From: CAZMGV01 sp964565925
Lineage (GTDB): Bacteria; JAGRBM01; JAHCIT01
DNA: 64,000 nucleotides
Direction: 5' to 3'
Assembly (NCBI GenBank): GCA_964565925.1
Contig: CAZMGV010000023.1
Location: forward strand, 1 to 64,000
Position 1 is the stretch's first letter, and every line of letters begins with the position of its first letter. Positions 47,201 to 55,500 of this stretch are shown piece after piece. The notes beneath the pieces are model-generated. The model was given only the letters and a program-made list of their open reading frames with translations, did not search any database and was not told the DNA's origin. The position numbers and the translations under genes were made by a program.

Positions 47201-49171
47201 CTGCTGGCGCTCCAGGGGTTGAGCACCCTTTCCGCCAACAATCCGCAGGCTGTGCCTAACGTTCAGGACGGGCGGGACCGGTATCCCTGCGGTGTCGTTA
47301 ACCTGACGCCCAACAAGGAGTTCCGCTGCCAGTTCTCCCAGACTGACTGGACCGCTTCCTTCGATGGCAACGGGATTAACGACGGAACCGATTTCGCCCT
47401 GCTGGCCGCGGAAGGCGCACTGAGAACGCTTGGAACCCGGAACGGACAGGATGGAATACTGAATGCGAACAACAATCCGGCCTCGCCCCTGTTTGAATTC
47501 TCCGACGATCCGGGAGTGCTGTTCGACCTGTCGGCGCTCCTGATCGAGGCCGGATTCGTCCAGAACCTGCTGCCAGGTATCCAGATTGCGTCTGAAACGT
47601 TCGATTCCGTGCCCCAGATGGACTCCACGGCGACCAACCGGATCCGCGATATTGAATCGCCGCAGGTTCAGGCGAATTACCCCCGTTTCAATTCGGATGT
47701 ACTGGTCCAGATCAACCGGCGGATTTCGTCGTCGGTTAACGGCGATGAGACCGGAGCCATCTGGGCTGATGATACCTACCCCGATGGTACTGATCTGGCC
47801 GTAACGACGCCGCCGGGACAGAGCGCCATCGCTTACACGACGACGGATGCCCCGGATGTGACGGAAGGGCCGCTGCAGACGGTCGCCCGGGCCGCAAAGC
47901 TTTCGCTCGATGAATGGAACGCAGGTATTGGCAAGCGCCGGAGCCGTGTGGTGTCGGCCGAGCGTCTGGTGGCCCATCTGCTCGGCGTCGGACCGCATCC
48001 GGCAGCGGACACCCTGGACGAGGCACTGTCGATTCTGAAGCCGATAACGGCCGACTACAACCCGTATGCCGGTCACGACCGGGCGATCGATATTATCGCC
48101 CCGGTGCTGGCGACCGGCGGGGACCGTACCACCTATCAGCCCGGTACTAACCGGGGTCCCAATGATTTGGCGGCCGACATGCTGTCGCTCTGGCTGGAAG
48201 ACCCCTCCGATTGCGACCGCACAGACCAGGCCGATCCGGCCGCGGCGACCCTGGGTATCCAGCGCGGCGTTCAGCGGACTGCGCCTGCTGCCGGCCGTGG
48301 CGAGTGTCTGCTCGGAAGTGTCGATTCCGTGTTCGACGACGCCAACCAGCCGCCGGATACGAGCCAGGCCGAGCGCATCCTGAACACCGTATTCCGTGCC
48401 AGCCTGTTCAAGCGGCTGAAGCCCCTGATCTCCGGCAGCGACAATGCAAAGGTTGTCAGGGCGATGCCGTTCCTCGGGCGTGTTGTAGCGGATTCCTCCA
48501 AACCGGTCGTGAACCGTGCTGACAAGGTGTTCGTCGAGTACACGCCCGGTGTGGCGGTCGTGGATGCGCTGATCGCCGATATACGCACACTGGTTCCCGA
48601 CGATATTGAAAATCGCGACGATCCGTTGCTGATCGACGACCTGAACCGGAACGGCAGTATTCTGGATCTGGGACTCCAGGGTACGGGACGTAGCGCTTTA
48701 ACTGCAGACCGCTACTCTGTATTTGACGATTTTGCGGCGGCCAATCAGATGGAATCGGACAATATCGTTTACGACTGTTCACCGCCGAACGGGACCGCCG
48801 GAAATGCGCTTCTCCAGAAGTGCACGGATAATGCCGGGGCACCGCTGGCGGCCGGGGTGCCGGCTGGATACGGAAGCCGCCGTTTCCGGATCGGATTCAC
48901 TGCCACGGACGGTACGGTCACCATCGGTCAGGTACAGGGTCTGAATGCGGCGGTTCTGGACGGGCTTGCCGACCTGATCGCGTCAAATAATCCGGGCAGG
49001 GTGGTCAATAACCAGCTCCCCCGGCCTTATTCGGCCCGCCGGTATGCGGCCGAGGCCCGGGAAATCGACGAATACACGCAACGGATTGTGGCTCCGGCAC
49101 ACCCGGTATCCGGCGACATGCTGAGCCTGCTGGAAGCCTTGGGCGAGATCCTGCTCGAGACCAATCTCTAG
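35297..49171 (+). CDS. Giant lipoprotein B, second of three tandem paralogues
   Basis: The 4624-residue product has a lipoprotein signal ending in VIAGC (Cys29) followed by Thr. It differs from A and C at the N terminus, where three or so Ig-like repeats occur (for example TFDTHPPVITYF and FTDRAGNSTRSILNFEID). From about 40500 the shared backbone begins: IAGNSSQAILFV, AIDCFVDNMP, QSSNIGQYHVIECD, GALGLLSENP, GRQNTRLNLLLRS, LDPGTGVSDLTAF, QMREPFNGC (3745), LEDPSDCD, DDLNRNGSILD (4447) and VNNQLPR. Codon choice is less C-biased than in A and C. The start is a GTG with GAGG before it; GTG 35258 and TTG 35201 are in-frame alternatives. Role unknown; a cell-surface location is inferred from the signal. 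Confidence 0.83.
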   Translation: MSRRSLRRWRPGLHALPALMVAVLVIAGCTATQIEAPSLAPTTIVPISITSPFRMDFPEQKAVPIRSTALVSLVGNTLGDVDVTVQSGDVTRTRRSTEGTGFFRLADIPVNRDGVSFSLDTGNRIGDHSGSASNDGKLPIEGSTIPGLEVIMRVSNSSVIRTAIADQLGKFSFPDVPLSEGADSITFEVSSADAFTTRATLNFTFDTHPPVITYFNTVQDKSLSGSTVNVNGISDEPFNTISYTDPETGTAVNFVNSGQLFSMPDFALQDGVHSLEFQFTDRAGNSTRSILNFEIDSVNPVFGLVSPSAKRSFFDGAYEAQTVNPLEEIKAFTTPGSVVTATYVDTTYPVYSAFVDTDGSFSIPPFKDRFGRPVPYHQGMNAVSIRIQNPAGRLSQPLVRLFLPAPFDSGVSLAVLTPVEGESFKATSFVLPDLNAGIVNPAVPVRVISGASQPYTPVNVPRNVNAPGNARLFELSPDGRPVSPPAGASRFAVRQPDYTDILCLPGTKAGSYPELREGPGFVTPETLPENLLTILGDPTCLATPNTGAGYVSVFASANLTGGNAGTSAHLTLDSTGPHNGITLTALGPGVAGNSIAVVVNTPAGAGAPLNVQVSGSTITADLSADANGAINTTARALVRAINLNAAASALVRASLTPSIEADSDPYCLGDDRTLERRRIIAAELSPTNICDAGETPVHLASPLGIITEGTVCQSPQAGNCPGDITDPVTKIVIGSDGRITFYGVDLANPRDGVPIRPGDSIVITTLQIDFQGLNTIRSVDYGTNSVVIDGFAPPSSPISVDFPGFYVRIDRNIGFVLSDLVTDGAGEISQLAPPLPARLDVDPDGNPGSQNKLSLVARAPGVPATPVTFEITNPGPSNPQLVITATGTGPDISVTPVTDGAGFVTTTARELVDALNRDPVVSRAIAATLTAPLSSPAVGAVNNGFDPVDFYATASLAGGSAGYACPSGAGCHPKSALGALAVARLPQPGSEPINVNVGGGYGSSASGVSRFASLTLGGIDRQTGLQVSNATLPTTASLSAPASLNSADNSYLDATLTFTAVAASCGPGVSNLGESRTVTGYTGATRTFTVNPPFPCAVAANDTFTLVDPNHAVVLQSVAEGVSGAQLSAFLTAAGSPNQPLVVTQLVSQLTIQLATDATGAPSTTAAQLADAIRSNTQAKGLFRISLPQGATGAGIVQPDPTVRFLFLDPRRAASSLRRNFRILSPIRSGIEIVSPPDGYVTGSDRVDVAGRLLRNTETRKAVVNGRAVQVDETGRFVLRDLPIDLGDSVIEAVALDQNGRSMQASIHVHREAPVGSQTANVGITLKGDNVRDGVLGNSWTVNGTVQDDVDYAGRIIAIGSVGPAQAFQPGPGPSDLAVDFIEPTYGSLVKTSANRPTNPSFVYTFTGTGAGTVTPVIAYDNVKTITVASAPPLGARVALVERNLLQLIPGDSSYGVFGTIASPLDRQWNQLSTFSYGGKPDPLKIVDVSYLALKSNLNGAFSVTGVNIPLVSGKPFVRLRSPVWFEGSDGIITPSWAGASSGTISSEALFFAEDVLPAGFGSFEDVRVNSGDLIATGAYQGGPGGNDGKMLVVTSDSDVAFPHTLRVSTMDGSSLQPQSNVSFAVIANRFTGPTRKLITTVPVTDIFGFVSDPAALVVADVLSGDVDTSASAVGGRETFQFPDGSFVVNQVTLTEGLNTVYVKASRAFSSVSISQPITNDSYNQRSLVHLDTRPPDIFGLCVPASTAGFNPNLPCGNVKIDIPLDQFGVANVNLGQQTFDLRGFISDGTLGTGIRSMDVQVNGRVADIFDGPTGLGLPGTGAFSIFMNLPQGESRLVITATDIAGNSSQAILFVQTPVTPPPFLAIDCFVDNMPLNANGLPVATVVPFGPREIRCSDDEISANPNSPVNIRGNPFANRGFRGPRFGSAAEYNSQGQTNNFGPIPTTVFSSENEVPLDQRLVRAPNMTFEGRSLSRSGLLPTVSVNGDASAVADLGVQVGGGDVYLVSPSGGYGSSIINIVPGAIVTAQNVTGVSVITPDSQFSGPGALSATDGFYNNSIIRFDTAANAVNAGQIRRIVNYVGATQTFDVVPAFPANITAGDTFTIIPAITEESDLRRGDVINLSSLNPGQSSNIGQYHVIECDRVPPPATPTAQDIPDPQVCTGTNVTLDKIVPVDATGMFVTMPFRWQARGVPVPQEGLNSYQFVAEDEDGVRSYRSYAILRDTMPPTIAINGILSGFETFNTSPSVMFTDQSIFFGGLVNNVPTAPATVVAVERLDSSGEGSTAELVKEEFVLFSSNDTAPFDTVRPGESADLTVNNRSANLADADNLAGAPYQCDASLPGGSTPPYRVSAVTPIGFIQASYLRTDGQTNPPTMVSAQPMRCDFSCQDNNTDTVLPCRPGQPIIYRMRAEAHDRVGLASAVQVQFTLVLTQEAKMLQGALGLLSENPVLSLLLSDPTGLSTLLLDQLSASGVLYNQDLNLSKLLGGPNDTANSNPLAFALQPSRTDLGVLLGQLLHSTDPNLPGQSVAGDGLDIVRLLIDLGAGDDLLTLLNINDLSATYARANQSIGGPVVEGDPSRVSRFLTELLVTRDATPQGVRTVPGELKHAFPLVASLLDFQDSFRVKMDTAGTGRTNNRLSGTDLVIQGDHCTLNTNSIAMAFQPSAVDPNSESNVQPGDRVTVMSGVCAGTSRTVVAVLGPNLLQTACAVYPGPNNDADPDTIQWPDGNPPYDAATDCAASCTGPAGCEFAITPPAGPAFIPVLELGDILSFSNKDGRDTAGAVSPFDGVVTGGESDLLQAVFHLNEETFLMAQNGELSVTCDTGSPCPIDPTNPADRNTLADSLSFQAMADLLYQLSDDRSSATGKEFIPQVNELLKFMLGSYDREAINPRAPVGTSRAEAVLFLARDLADNTAATSGLLAEPVLRRSPDAWAPGSGPLVSGSGRQNTRLNLLLRSAWFLTEPMNFNAQYDYSPKDGVFEASLNTATAALIPVLWQIADDPDDNARGIPVPPGSFVDRSPGEKLLGPVALLLRDDRAEDMLLKLADLLDPGTGVSDLTAFADNGTVSGDLGRRVNCLPGNQCVYNYPYLVAPEQANPFTINPPLLRVISQISALYLDANRNETRDAGDQTSIDAAGEALNALFRRIGVPTSNPDILKDNNLDLTHGTVNTVACNETYFNGSTPIEILLTRLPPLLEPLAIDPREKDIYDPLTTTDPVPGNVNRSPVRVALDALIDDPEVNELSIPDDIDEYPANPLGTGLYPLSATNRRGPKGGDRLTVSRRSLDQLPEALNTLARFGFDENDQLTSIFAYCSNTAAGCPKNKGYPHPFSQARLLSNLRRLNDIAFQLDGPFQIGSGVTGLIRFDQSLLREALKNIDHMTTSDAVDYIVLLLSRISEDIQPINGSTSLPAPEDVAKGTAAARVFADPDNDGDPVPDGLLGDFVPVIQALTAAGTTDQLIDVLRAVRTCGYIEPSEDPINALKDIRGGELLYAQEDLILSLLDPQSGATAGNCPADAAGLNGRGNFGGALDANPLIGDDYDLVTGGLQPRSNINSGVAVAGSRLRLIESDTDGPGADTGRAFFGNWQSAFPATVTAVTNNSTFDGSGLTAGSGNLVGSLVTFTSGGNLNQSRVIVAFVPPTVTVAPAFTALPAATDTFEITGPSGDLRAAGIGPGASLCAVIHQSDDDGGYRETCSDVIQRPGVRSGEIVFNDTGTLGGMNAVLQGTCDQSNPPADDCSFRIRQMREPFNGCSGGTRIGSVPVLPGFGPGLGETLGAFSPIGLEVRGTVAVAGSATGFQGDSNFTALNDNAFTGGTVRIGSEVQSITGYVAATRTFTTTPFTTVPSAGNAIIVNRPVMDPNVWRDGYLDLLLRSVADLGAGLNEVDTTAGSCASLNTPGFTTADEQGCQNSFDRIEDLLKVALGNDPDGHISVAGKLLLGGEGFGFVHETPVQALLNDGDARQAIGNLLALQGLSTLSANNPQAVPNVQDGRDRYPCGVVNLTPNKEFRCQFSQTDWTASFDGNGINDGTDFALLAAEGALRTLGTRNGQDGILNANNNPASPLFEFSDDPGVLFDLSALLIEAGFVQNLLPGIQIASETFDSVPQMDSTATNRIRDIESPQVQANYPRFNSDVLVQINRRISSSVNGDETGAIWADDTYPDGTDLAVTTPPGQSAIAYTTTDAPDVTEGPLQTVARAAKLSLDEWNAGIGKRRSRVVSAERLVAHLLGVGPHPAADTLDEALSILKPITADYNPYAGHDRAIDIIAPVLATGGDRTTYQPGTNRGPNDLAADMLSLWLEDPSDCDRTDQADPAAATLGIQRGVQRTAPAAGRGECLLGSVDSVFDDANQPPDTSQAERILNTVFRASLFKRLKPLISGSDNAKVVRAMPFLGRVVADSSKPVVNRADKVFVEYTPGVAVVDALIADIRTLVPDDIENRDDPLLIDDLNRNGSILDLGLQGTGRSALTADRYSVFDDFAAANQMESDNIVYDCSPPNGTAGNALLQKCTDNAGAPLAAGVPAGYGSRRFRIGFTATDGTVTIGQVQGLNAAVLDGLADLIASNNPGRVVNNQLPRPYSARRYAAEAREIDEYTQRIVAPAHPVSGDMLSLLEALGEILLETNL
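38381..38625 (+). repeat. Beta module copy B-1
   Basis: The core reads SYLDATLTFTAVAASCG, then TVTGYTGATRTFTVNPPF and NDTFTLVDP. It sits between two GxxG-type modules in the B-specific N-terminal part. Confidence 0.65.
41392..41625 (+). repeat. Beta module copy B-2
   Basis: The core reads DGFYNNSIIRFDTAAN, then RIVNYVGATQTFDVVPAF and GDTFTIIPA. It lies just before the conserved LRRGD-x-INLSSL block; A and C have no copy at this point. Confidence 0.7.
46079..46292 (+). repeat. Beta module copy B-3
   Basis: The core reads NLVGSLVTFTSGGNLNQ, then VTVAPAFTALPAATDTFEI. It occupies the shared site also used in A (31940) and C (59518). Confidence 0.65.
46687..46866 (+). repeat. Beta module copy B-4 (short)
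   Basis: The core reads NAFTGGTVRIGSEVQSI, then GYVAATRTFTTTPF. It follows the QMREPFNGC block and separates it from the conserved WRDGYLDLLLRS helix; A and C have no copy here. Confidence 0.6.
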
Positions 49172-49589
49172 TTATTAATTTTGATGGCGGAGTGATGTCG
49201 GCGGATTTTGATCCGGTGCGTCAGCGGAACTTCTATCTGACGCGACGCTTCAAATTTCATCAGTTCACGATTCTGAACATGGGATTTACAACCGTTAACT
49301 TGCTGTAAGTGCTGGCGACCTGTCACCTTACGGGGACCAAACTCAGGTGATTTCCCGGCACACCAGGGACATTCGCGCGGATACCGCGCGATGCCGCAAA
49401 AATGCCGGGGCGATTTACGGTTCACGGAGCTCTCTCCCGCAAAGGGGAAGCGGCCCCGGGGCCGTCTTGAAAGGTTTTCACAGCCGGGCAGTTTCAATGG
49501 TGAAACGGACCGGGTTGATAAAGATGTTACCGATACGGACACGGCTGCGGAAGGCTGATGATCCGGAGCGGAGCTGGAGGAGCAGACAG
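49172..49589. other. Gene-free spacer and leader between giant genes B and C
   Basis: A 7-bp inverted repeat GCGTCAG/CTGACGC lies at 49218-49243 without a T run, so termination of gene B is less clear than that of gene A. A 12-bp palindrome GGCCCCGGGGCC lies at 49451-49462 and a GTTTCA/TGAAAC hairpin at 49490-49505. The frame of gene C is open here, but the sequence does not look coding. Confidence 0.5.
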
Positions 49590-52500
49590 ATGAAGTACGG
49601 AACGATGCGTTGGCTTGCTGTAATGATGGCAGTGGCCGGGCTCACGATGAGCGGTTGCAGCCGCTCGGGCGGAACCCAGTCGACACCGGTGGACCAGTTC
49701 ACCGGAGGACCTGGCAACCAGGGCAGCGGGGTAACGAACATTACCAACGCCGCCGGAACGTTTGTGGTGGGGTCGGTTAATAACCCGTCCTACCAGATCA
49801 ATCCGTTAACAAGTCCTGCTTCTATCGTTCCGACCCGCGCGACGACCACTTCGGTCGCCATGAGCGGAATCTTCAGCGGGGCGATCACTTCGGCGACCGC
49901 TGCCGACCGCATGCGCGTCTACGCTGACCGTATCCCGTGGGGCACCTCCCTGGGCGCTAATGGCCAGCCGACCTGCGACGGCCGCGACTGGCTGGTGATC
50001 GATACCGGCGCCATGAACAGCGCGGCGATTGATCCTGACGGCAATACTGACGGCGTGTCCGCCTGCACCAACTCGGGCGGCGCCTGTGCGGCGCTCGGTT
50101 ATGCACCTTTTGCGGCACGCTCGGGCTTCATCGTTGCCGGCGCTGCCGGTAACGGCTCGAATCCTCCGGGCACGGTAGCGGCGACGACCGTCGCTATCCC
50201 CGGCGGCTCCAATTCGACGGCTGGCGTCTGCGACGCCATCGTTCCGGTCCGGGTGACTCCCTCGGGAGGATCGAACCGCGCTTGGGCGACGCTTTCCGAG
50301 TTCCCGGTCAAGCTGCTCCCGTCTGAATTCTGGGTTACCTTCCGCTTCGAATTCTTCCGCAACAACAATCTGACTGCTACGACCTATTCCGCCTGTGCCG
50401 GTGGCTGCTTCGACCCGATGCTGACGCTCGGAATTCCGATTGTCTCCAGCCAGGCTCGGACGGGTGACTTCCCGTTCTCGTTTGACGCGCTTCCGCCGCG
50501 AATTGATGTGACACCCTACGACCGCGCTATCCGGACTTTCACGGTTGCGACGGCCGGCCCGGGCGCAATCAATAATCCTGCGGATGTCGACAGCACATTT
50601 GCAATTGGTGCGACTACCTTCAGCATGCTTGACACCAGTACTGCTGTGACAAACCCCGAGACCGAGTTCCAGTATGTAGACGCTGATGGATCCGGCACGG
50701 TCAATGCCGCCGACGCTGACGCCAACGGCCGTGCTCTTGCTGCCCTGATTAATCTGAATCCGTCCGTAAATAATGTGATTCGTGCGTATGCTTCCGGTGC
50801 AACCGTCACCCTGCAGGCGATCAATCGCGGGACTGGTGCAAATGCGCTTATTATTCCGCCTCCGCCGCTGCTTGTTGATCCGCTGGTTGCCGTTAATACC
50901 GGCGGTGGCGTTGTGATAGCTGTTGTTCCATATGTTGCCTCAGATGCAGGCCAGAATGGCGCTTCGGCTGTGGCCTCGCTCGTCACGGGCGGCGTGCCGC
51001 GCCAGATGGCGTTCGGTCCGATCGGTTTCACCGAAACGTTTACCGATCTGGCAACGACCCAGGACGGCTCCCTGATCACGCTCGGTGAGGAGAATTTCAC
51101 GGCGATGAACGCCCAGAGTGGCGACATCGTCACGTTCCTTTCCGACCTCAATAACGGCCGCACCCGGCCGATCGCCCAGGTGTCGGTGGATTCCACGATC
51201 CAGGAAAACACGGGTGGTTCGACGACGGTTGTGACCAGCGCCGATCCGAATCTGAGCAATGTGCCTGACTACTACGTGGGCGGCTCGCTCGAGGCGACCT
51301 TCGGAACCGCAGCCAATCTCGGCCAGCGGCAGACGATTGTCGACTACAACGGCGCCGGTGTATTCACCGTTTCGCCCGGCTTCTCTAATGCCAATGCGGC
51401 TACTGACGGTTACCGTCTGCGCACTGCGGGTGCCGGGACCTCCCCGAACGGCGTACTGCTGACGACCCCGGCTCTGGCGGACTCCTCGGCGGCTGTAATG
51501 CAGCTTGCCCATGCCGATATCCAGGCGCTTCGCCCCAAGGAATCGGGCGGCGCTGTCATCTATACGGCGACCAATATCGCCCGTACGAACTCCGCTCTTG
51601 TCAGCGGCGTCGTTCAGGAAGGCCGTCCGTCCTATATCTACTTTGAGACCAGCGCGTCAGGTGCTCCTGGCCCGGACGGCGGTGACCTGCTGTTTGTCAC
51701 GACCCAGACCGGTTTCGCGGCCAATCACATTCGCGTGGAACTGAGTGCAGCACTTGCGCCGCTATCGGTTACGGTGGATCTGCCTTCGACGGTCCCCGGG
51801 TTCGGCGGATATGTAGGCGGCCCCGACAATACGACGACCGGTGCCGACGAAGGTAATGCGATCGTCCATATCGGTTATACGGTGGGCGCCACTACTCTGG
51901 CGCAGATCTACGGCGCGGTGATCAATCACCCGGCCGCCCGGCAGTTTGTGAGCCCGGTTTTCAACCCGGTCAATGCCGCAGCCACTGTTCCGGCCCACGT
52001 TGGTACCAGTACGATCCCGGAAAACATTGTGTTCCCGGCTGCACCGACGGTTGACCCGGTCTCTACCGGCGGATTTGTTCCCGCGGTCGGTACGGGTGTC
52101 GCCTCGATCACCATCAACGGTGTGAACGCGAATGTTCCGAGCCAGCCCGCTGTCTCGGCGGTCATTTCGCGCAGCAGCGCGGCCGCTGACAAGACGACCG
52201 CGACGGCTGTTACGGAAGACCGTACCGCTGGCGGCGTCGCTGTACCCAATACAGCTATCCGGTTCTACGCCCGTACGGCCGGCAATGCTGGCAACGGAAT
52301 TTCGGTGGCGGTAACCAATGGCGCCCTCGGTATCGCCGAAGTCGGCCCCGCGGTGACAATCACCGTCCCCGCTGGCACCACCTCCGATGAAATTGTCGAA
52401 TTCGTCAATAACGGCGATGCCGCCGCACTGACGAACGATGACGGAAGCGCCGGCGGCCGCGATGACGTGACATTCACGAACGTCACGCCCGGTTCAACAG

Positions 52501-55500
52501 TTGCGAACGGTTTTGACGTCAGCATCCAGATCATCAACGGCGCTACGCCGGATGTGTCGGTGACGACGGGCCCGACGGTAGCGGTAGTCGCTACCGTGGT
52601 TCTGGGAACCACCACTGCGGCCGAGCTGGTCAACCTGATCAACACCGATCCGGAAGCCCAGCTTTACGTGACCGCCAGCCTCGCCGCGACGGCTCCGCTG
52701 CTCGCGCAGGCGGTTCAGGCGGGTGCACCGACCGCGACGACATTCGTCGGCCCGAACACGCTTTCCGCCACGGACGATTTCTACACGGGCGGCACAATTA
52801 CGTTTACGACGGCTGCAAATATCGCCAACCAGGGCGTGACGCGCCAGATCATCGACTATGTCGGCGCGACCAATACCTTCACCGTGTCGCCGGCATTCCC
52901 GGCCGCGGCGACAGCAGCCGACCTCTTCACGGTCGTCAATTCGAATGACGGCCAGTTCCCGATCAACAACGCACTGGCGGCGACTACGACGGCGGGCGGC
53001 CTTGGCCGTTCGACCCTCGTCAAAGCGATGCACGACGGAACCTCCACGGGTGCCGGCGTGTGGGATGCCGCTGTGGGCGTACCCGTTGTTGTGACGACCT
53101 ACGGCGGTGCAACGCCGACCTCCGCTCCTGTGGCCAACGCAAACGCCAACATGACGGGGCGCCTGGTTTCCAGCAACGCCAATGTGGTGATCGGACAGTT
53201 CCAGGGCAGCAACTGCCTCCCGTCGTTCCTCGACGAGACGGTCGGCGGCCAGTCCTCGATCTGCTTCACCGCGTCGATGCCGGTTGCCGAAGGCACGACG
53301 AACTTCAACGTCATTGCGACCGACGGCACGGGCAACCAGACGACCGACGCTTCGCAGTCGGCCATGATCAATCTTGCAACGTTCACGCAGCTCTTCGACT
53401 GCTCCTCGGCGCCAACAGGCGTCACGGTGGGTGCGGCCGACCGTTGTGAAATCCAGAATGCGGCGGGCGCCAATCTCGACGTGATCCGTGACCTGAGCCA
53501 GCCGGTTCTGGCCGCCGATCTGGAAGGCGCCTACGACACGACCCGTTACGAAACTCTCGCGAGCATCGACTGCTCCGCGGCTCCGGCCAACAGCTTCTGC
53601 AGCCAGCCGGTATTTGTGATCCCCGCCAACGCGCCGTCGGGCGGCGGCTCCTACACGAGCTTCAGCCCCACGGTCACCGTGGGCGGCCATGTGCTGGACA
53701 AGAACGCCAACGCTTCGGCGTTCGACACGGCTGCGGCAGGCATGACGCTCGTCCGTATCCAGTCGGACAACGGCTATGATTCGTTCAGCGCCCCGACGGG
53801 CCTTGACGACAACGGCAGCCCGGTTCCGTATACGGACGGCGACGCTGTGCCGGCCGAGAACAACGGTTACTACCAGTACAGCAACATCAGCCTGCGCACG
53901 GGCGCCCTGACCCAGTTCACGGTCACCGCCTGGGATCAGGCCGGCAACATGACCACCTTCAACTTCGCGGTCCGCCAGTTCGAAGGTAACGTCAAGACGC
54001 CGCCGCACTTCGCGATCGACTGTATCGTGGAAGACACCCCGCAGATCTGGAACGGTGCCTCACTCAGCACGACGGACGCGGGTGGCCGCGCCGTCATGTG
54101 CGAGAACGATATCGGTTCGCGTAACCCGAACACCCCGATCATCGTCCGCACGCTCGACACGGCGAACACGACCGGTTCTGCCGGTGGCCGCTTCGGCGAT
54201 CTCGAAGGCGAGCAGGGTCCGACGGTGACGACACCGCCGGCGGCTTTGGCGGGTTCCAATGCGACGACTATCGTTTTCGGTGGACCGGTGGTCGCCGACG
54301 ACTTCTTCGTTGGTGACACGATCACGGCCGTGACAGGGGCGCTCGCCAATATCGGACAGTCCCGTACGATTGTGGATTTTGTCGACGCAACCGGCACGGT
54401 TACGGTCTCTCCGGCTTTCCCGGTCGCGGTCGCACCTGGCGATACATTCTCGCTCGCCAGCTACGGTCTCTTTAACGCGGGCACTGCGACGCTGCTTACG
54501 ACGGATGCGGCTGGCACAAACGTCACGCTGAATACCGACGAAACACTGCCGTACCTTAGCGACGTGAACGACGCCTATACGGGCGGCACGGTTACGGTTG
54601 TAACGACCGGTGGCGACGTCACCGGCACCGGAACGGTTACCGACTATGACGCCGCGACCGCGACCTTTACGATTGCGGGTCTGGGCGGAACGACTTCCAA
54701 CGCAGGTGACACGTTCATTCTGCGGAGCGGCGATGGCCGCAACTACCGCGGCGTGGGCGAGCTTGCCAACCTCGGCGCAGGCGTGATGCCGCAGATCGAC
54801 TTCCGGACGGTGAGTTCGGACCGCATGTATCTGCAGGGCCGCAGCCTCTCGCTCGATGCGAGCAACCCGACCGTATACCTCGGTGCCGATCCGACGATCG
54901 TGAACTCGACGTCTGACGTCATGCCGGCCGACGGAAACTCCGGCGGCGCGAACGACTTCCTGCGCCTCGTCCAGACGGGCGGCAACGGCGGCTCGACGAT
55001 TTCGATCGCGGCACCGGGCATCGCCGCGGCCGACAACATGCGGCTGGGAGACTTCATTGCGCTCTCGTCGCTGGATCCGACCAAGTCCCCCAACATCGGT
55101 CTCTACCGGGTGGTTGACTGCGGCGTGCCCGATGCAAACGGATACTGCAACGGCGCAGGCCCCAAGACGATCACTCTCGATAAGCCGCTTCCGGCCGATG
55201 CGACCGGCATGTTCCTCCAGGCCGCCTATGTCTGGACCGCCCCGAACGTTCCCGTTCCGGTGGAAGGCATCAACAGCTACCTGTTCGTCGCCATCGATTC
55301 GATGCTGACGGATCCGGCTGACCCGACCTCGGGCAACCAGTCCGTCACTCCGTTCGCCGTCATCCGCGACATGTTCCCGCCGTCGATCGTCGTCCAGGGC
55401 ATCGTCAGCGGCCAGTCGTCGATCGGTTACAACCCTGTCGTGTTCATCACGGACGAGACGCTGTTCCTCGGCAACTCGGCCTCGCTGCCGGCCGGTATCG

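Noticed and set aside
49380..49500. Possible cyclic-di-GMP (GEMM-I) riboswitch upstream of giant gene C
   Set aside because: CGCAAAG and AGCCGGGC are present and in the right order. However, the invariant bases around CGCAAAG are changed and the expected first helix and loop-receptor are missing. An Infernal search with the RF01051 model would decide; a score above the gathering cutoff would revive the idea.
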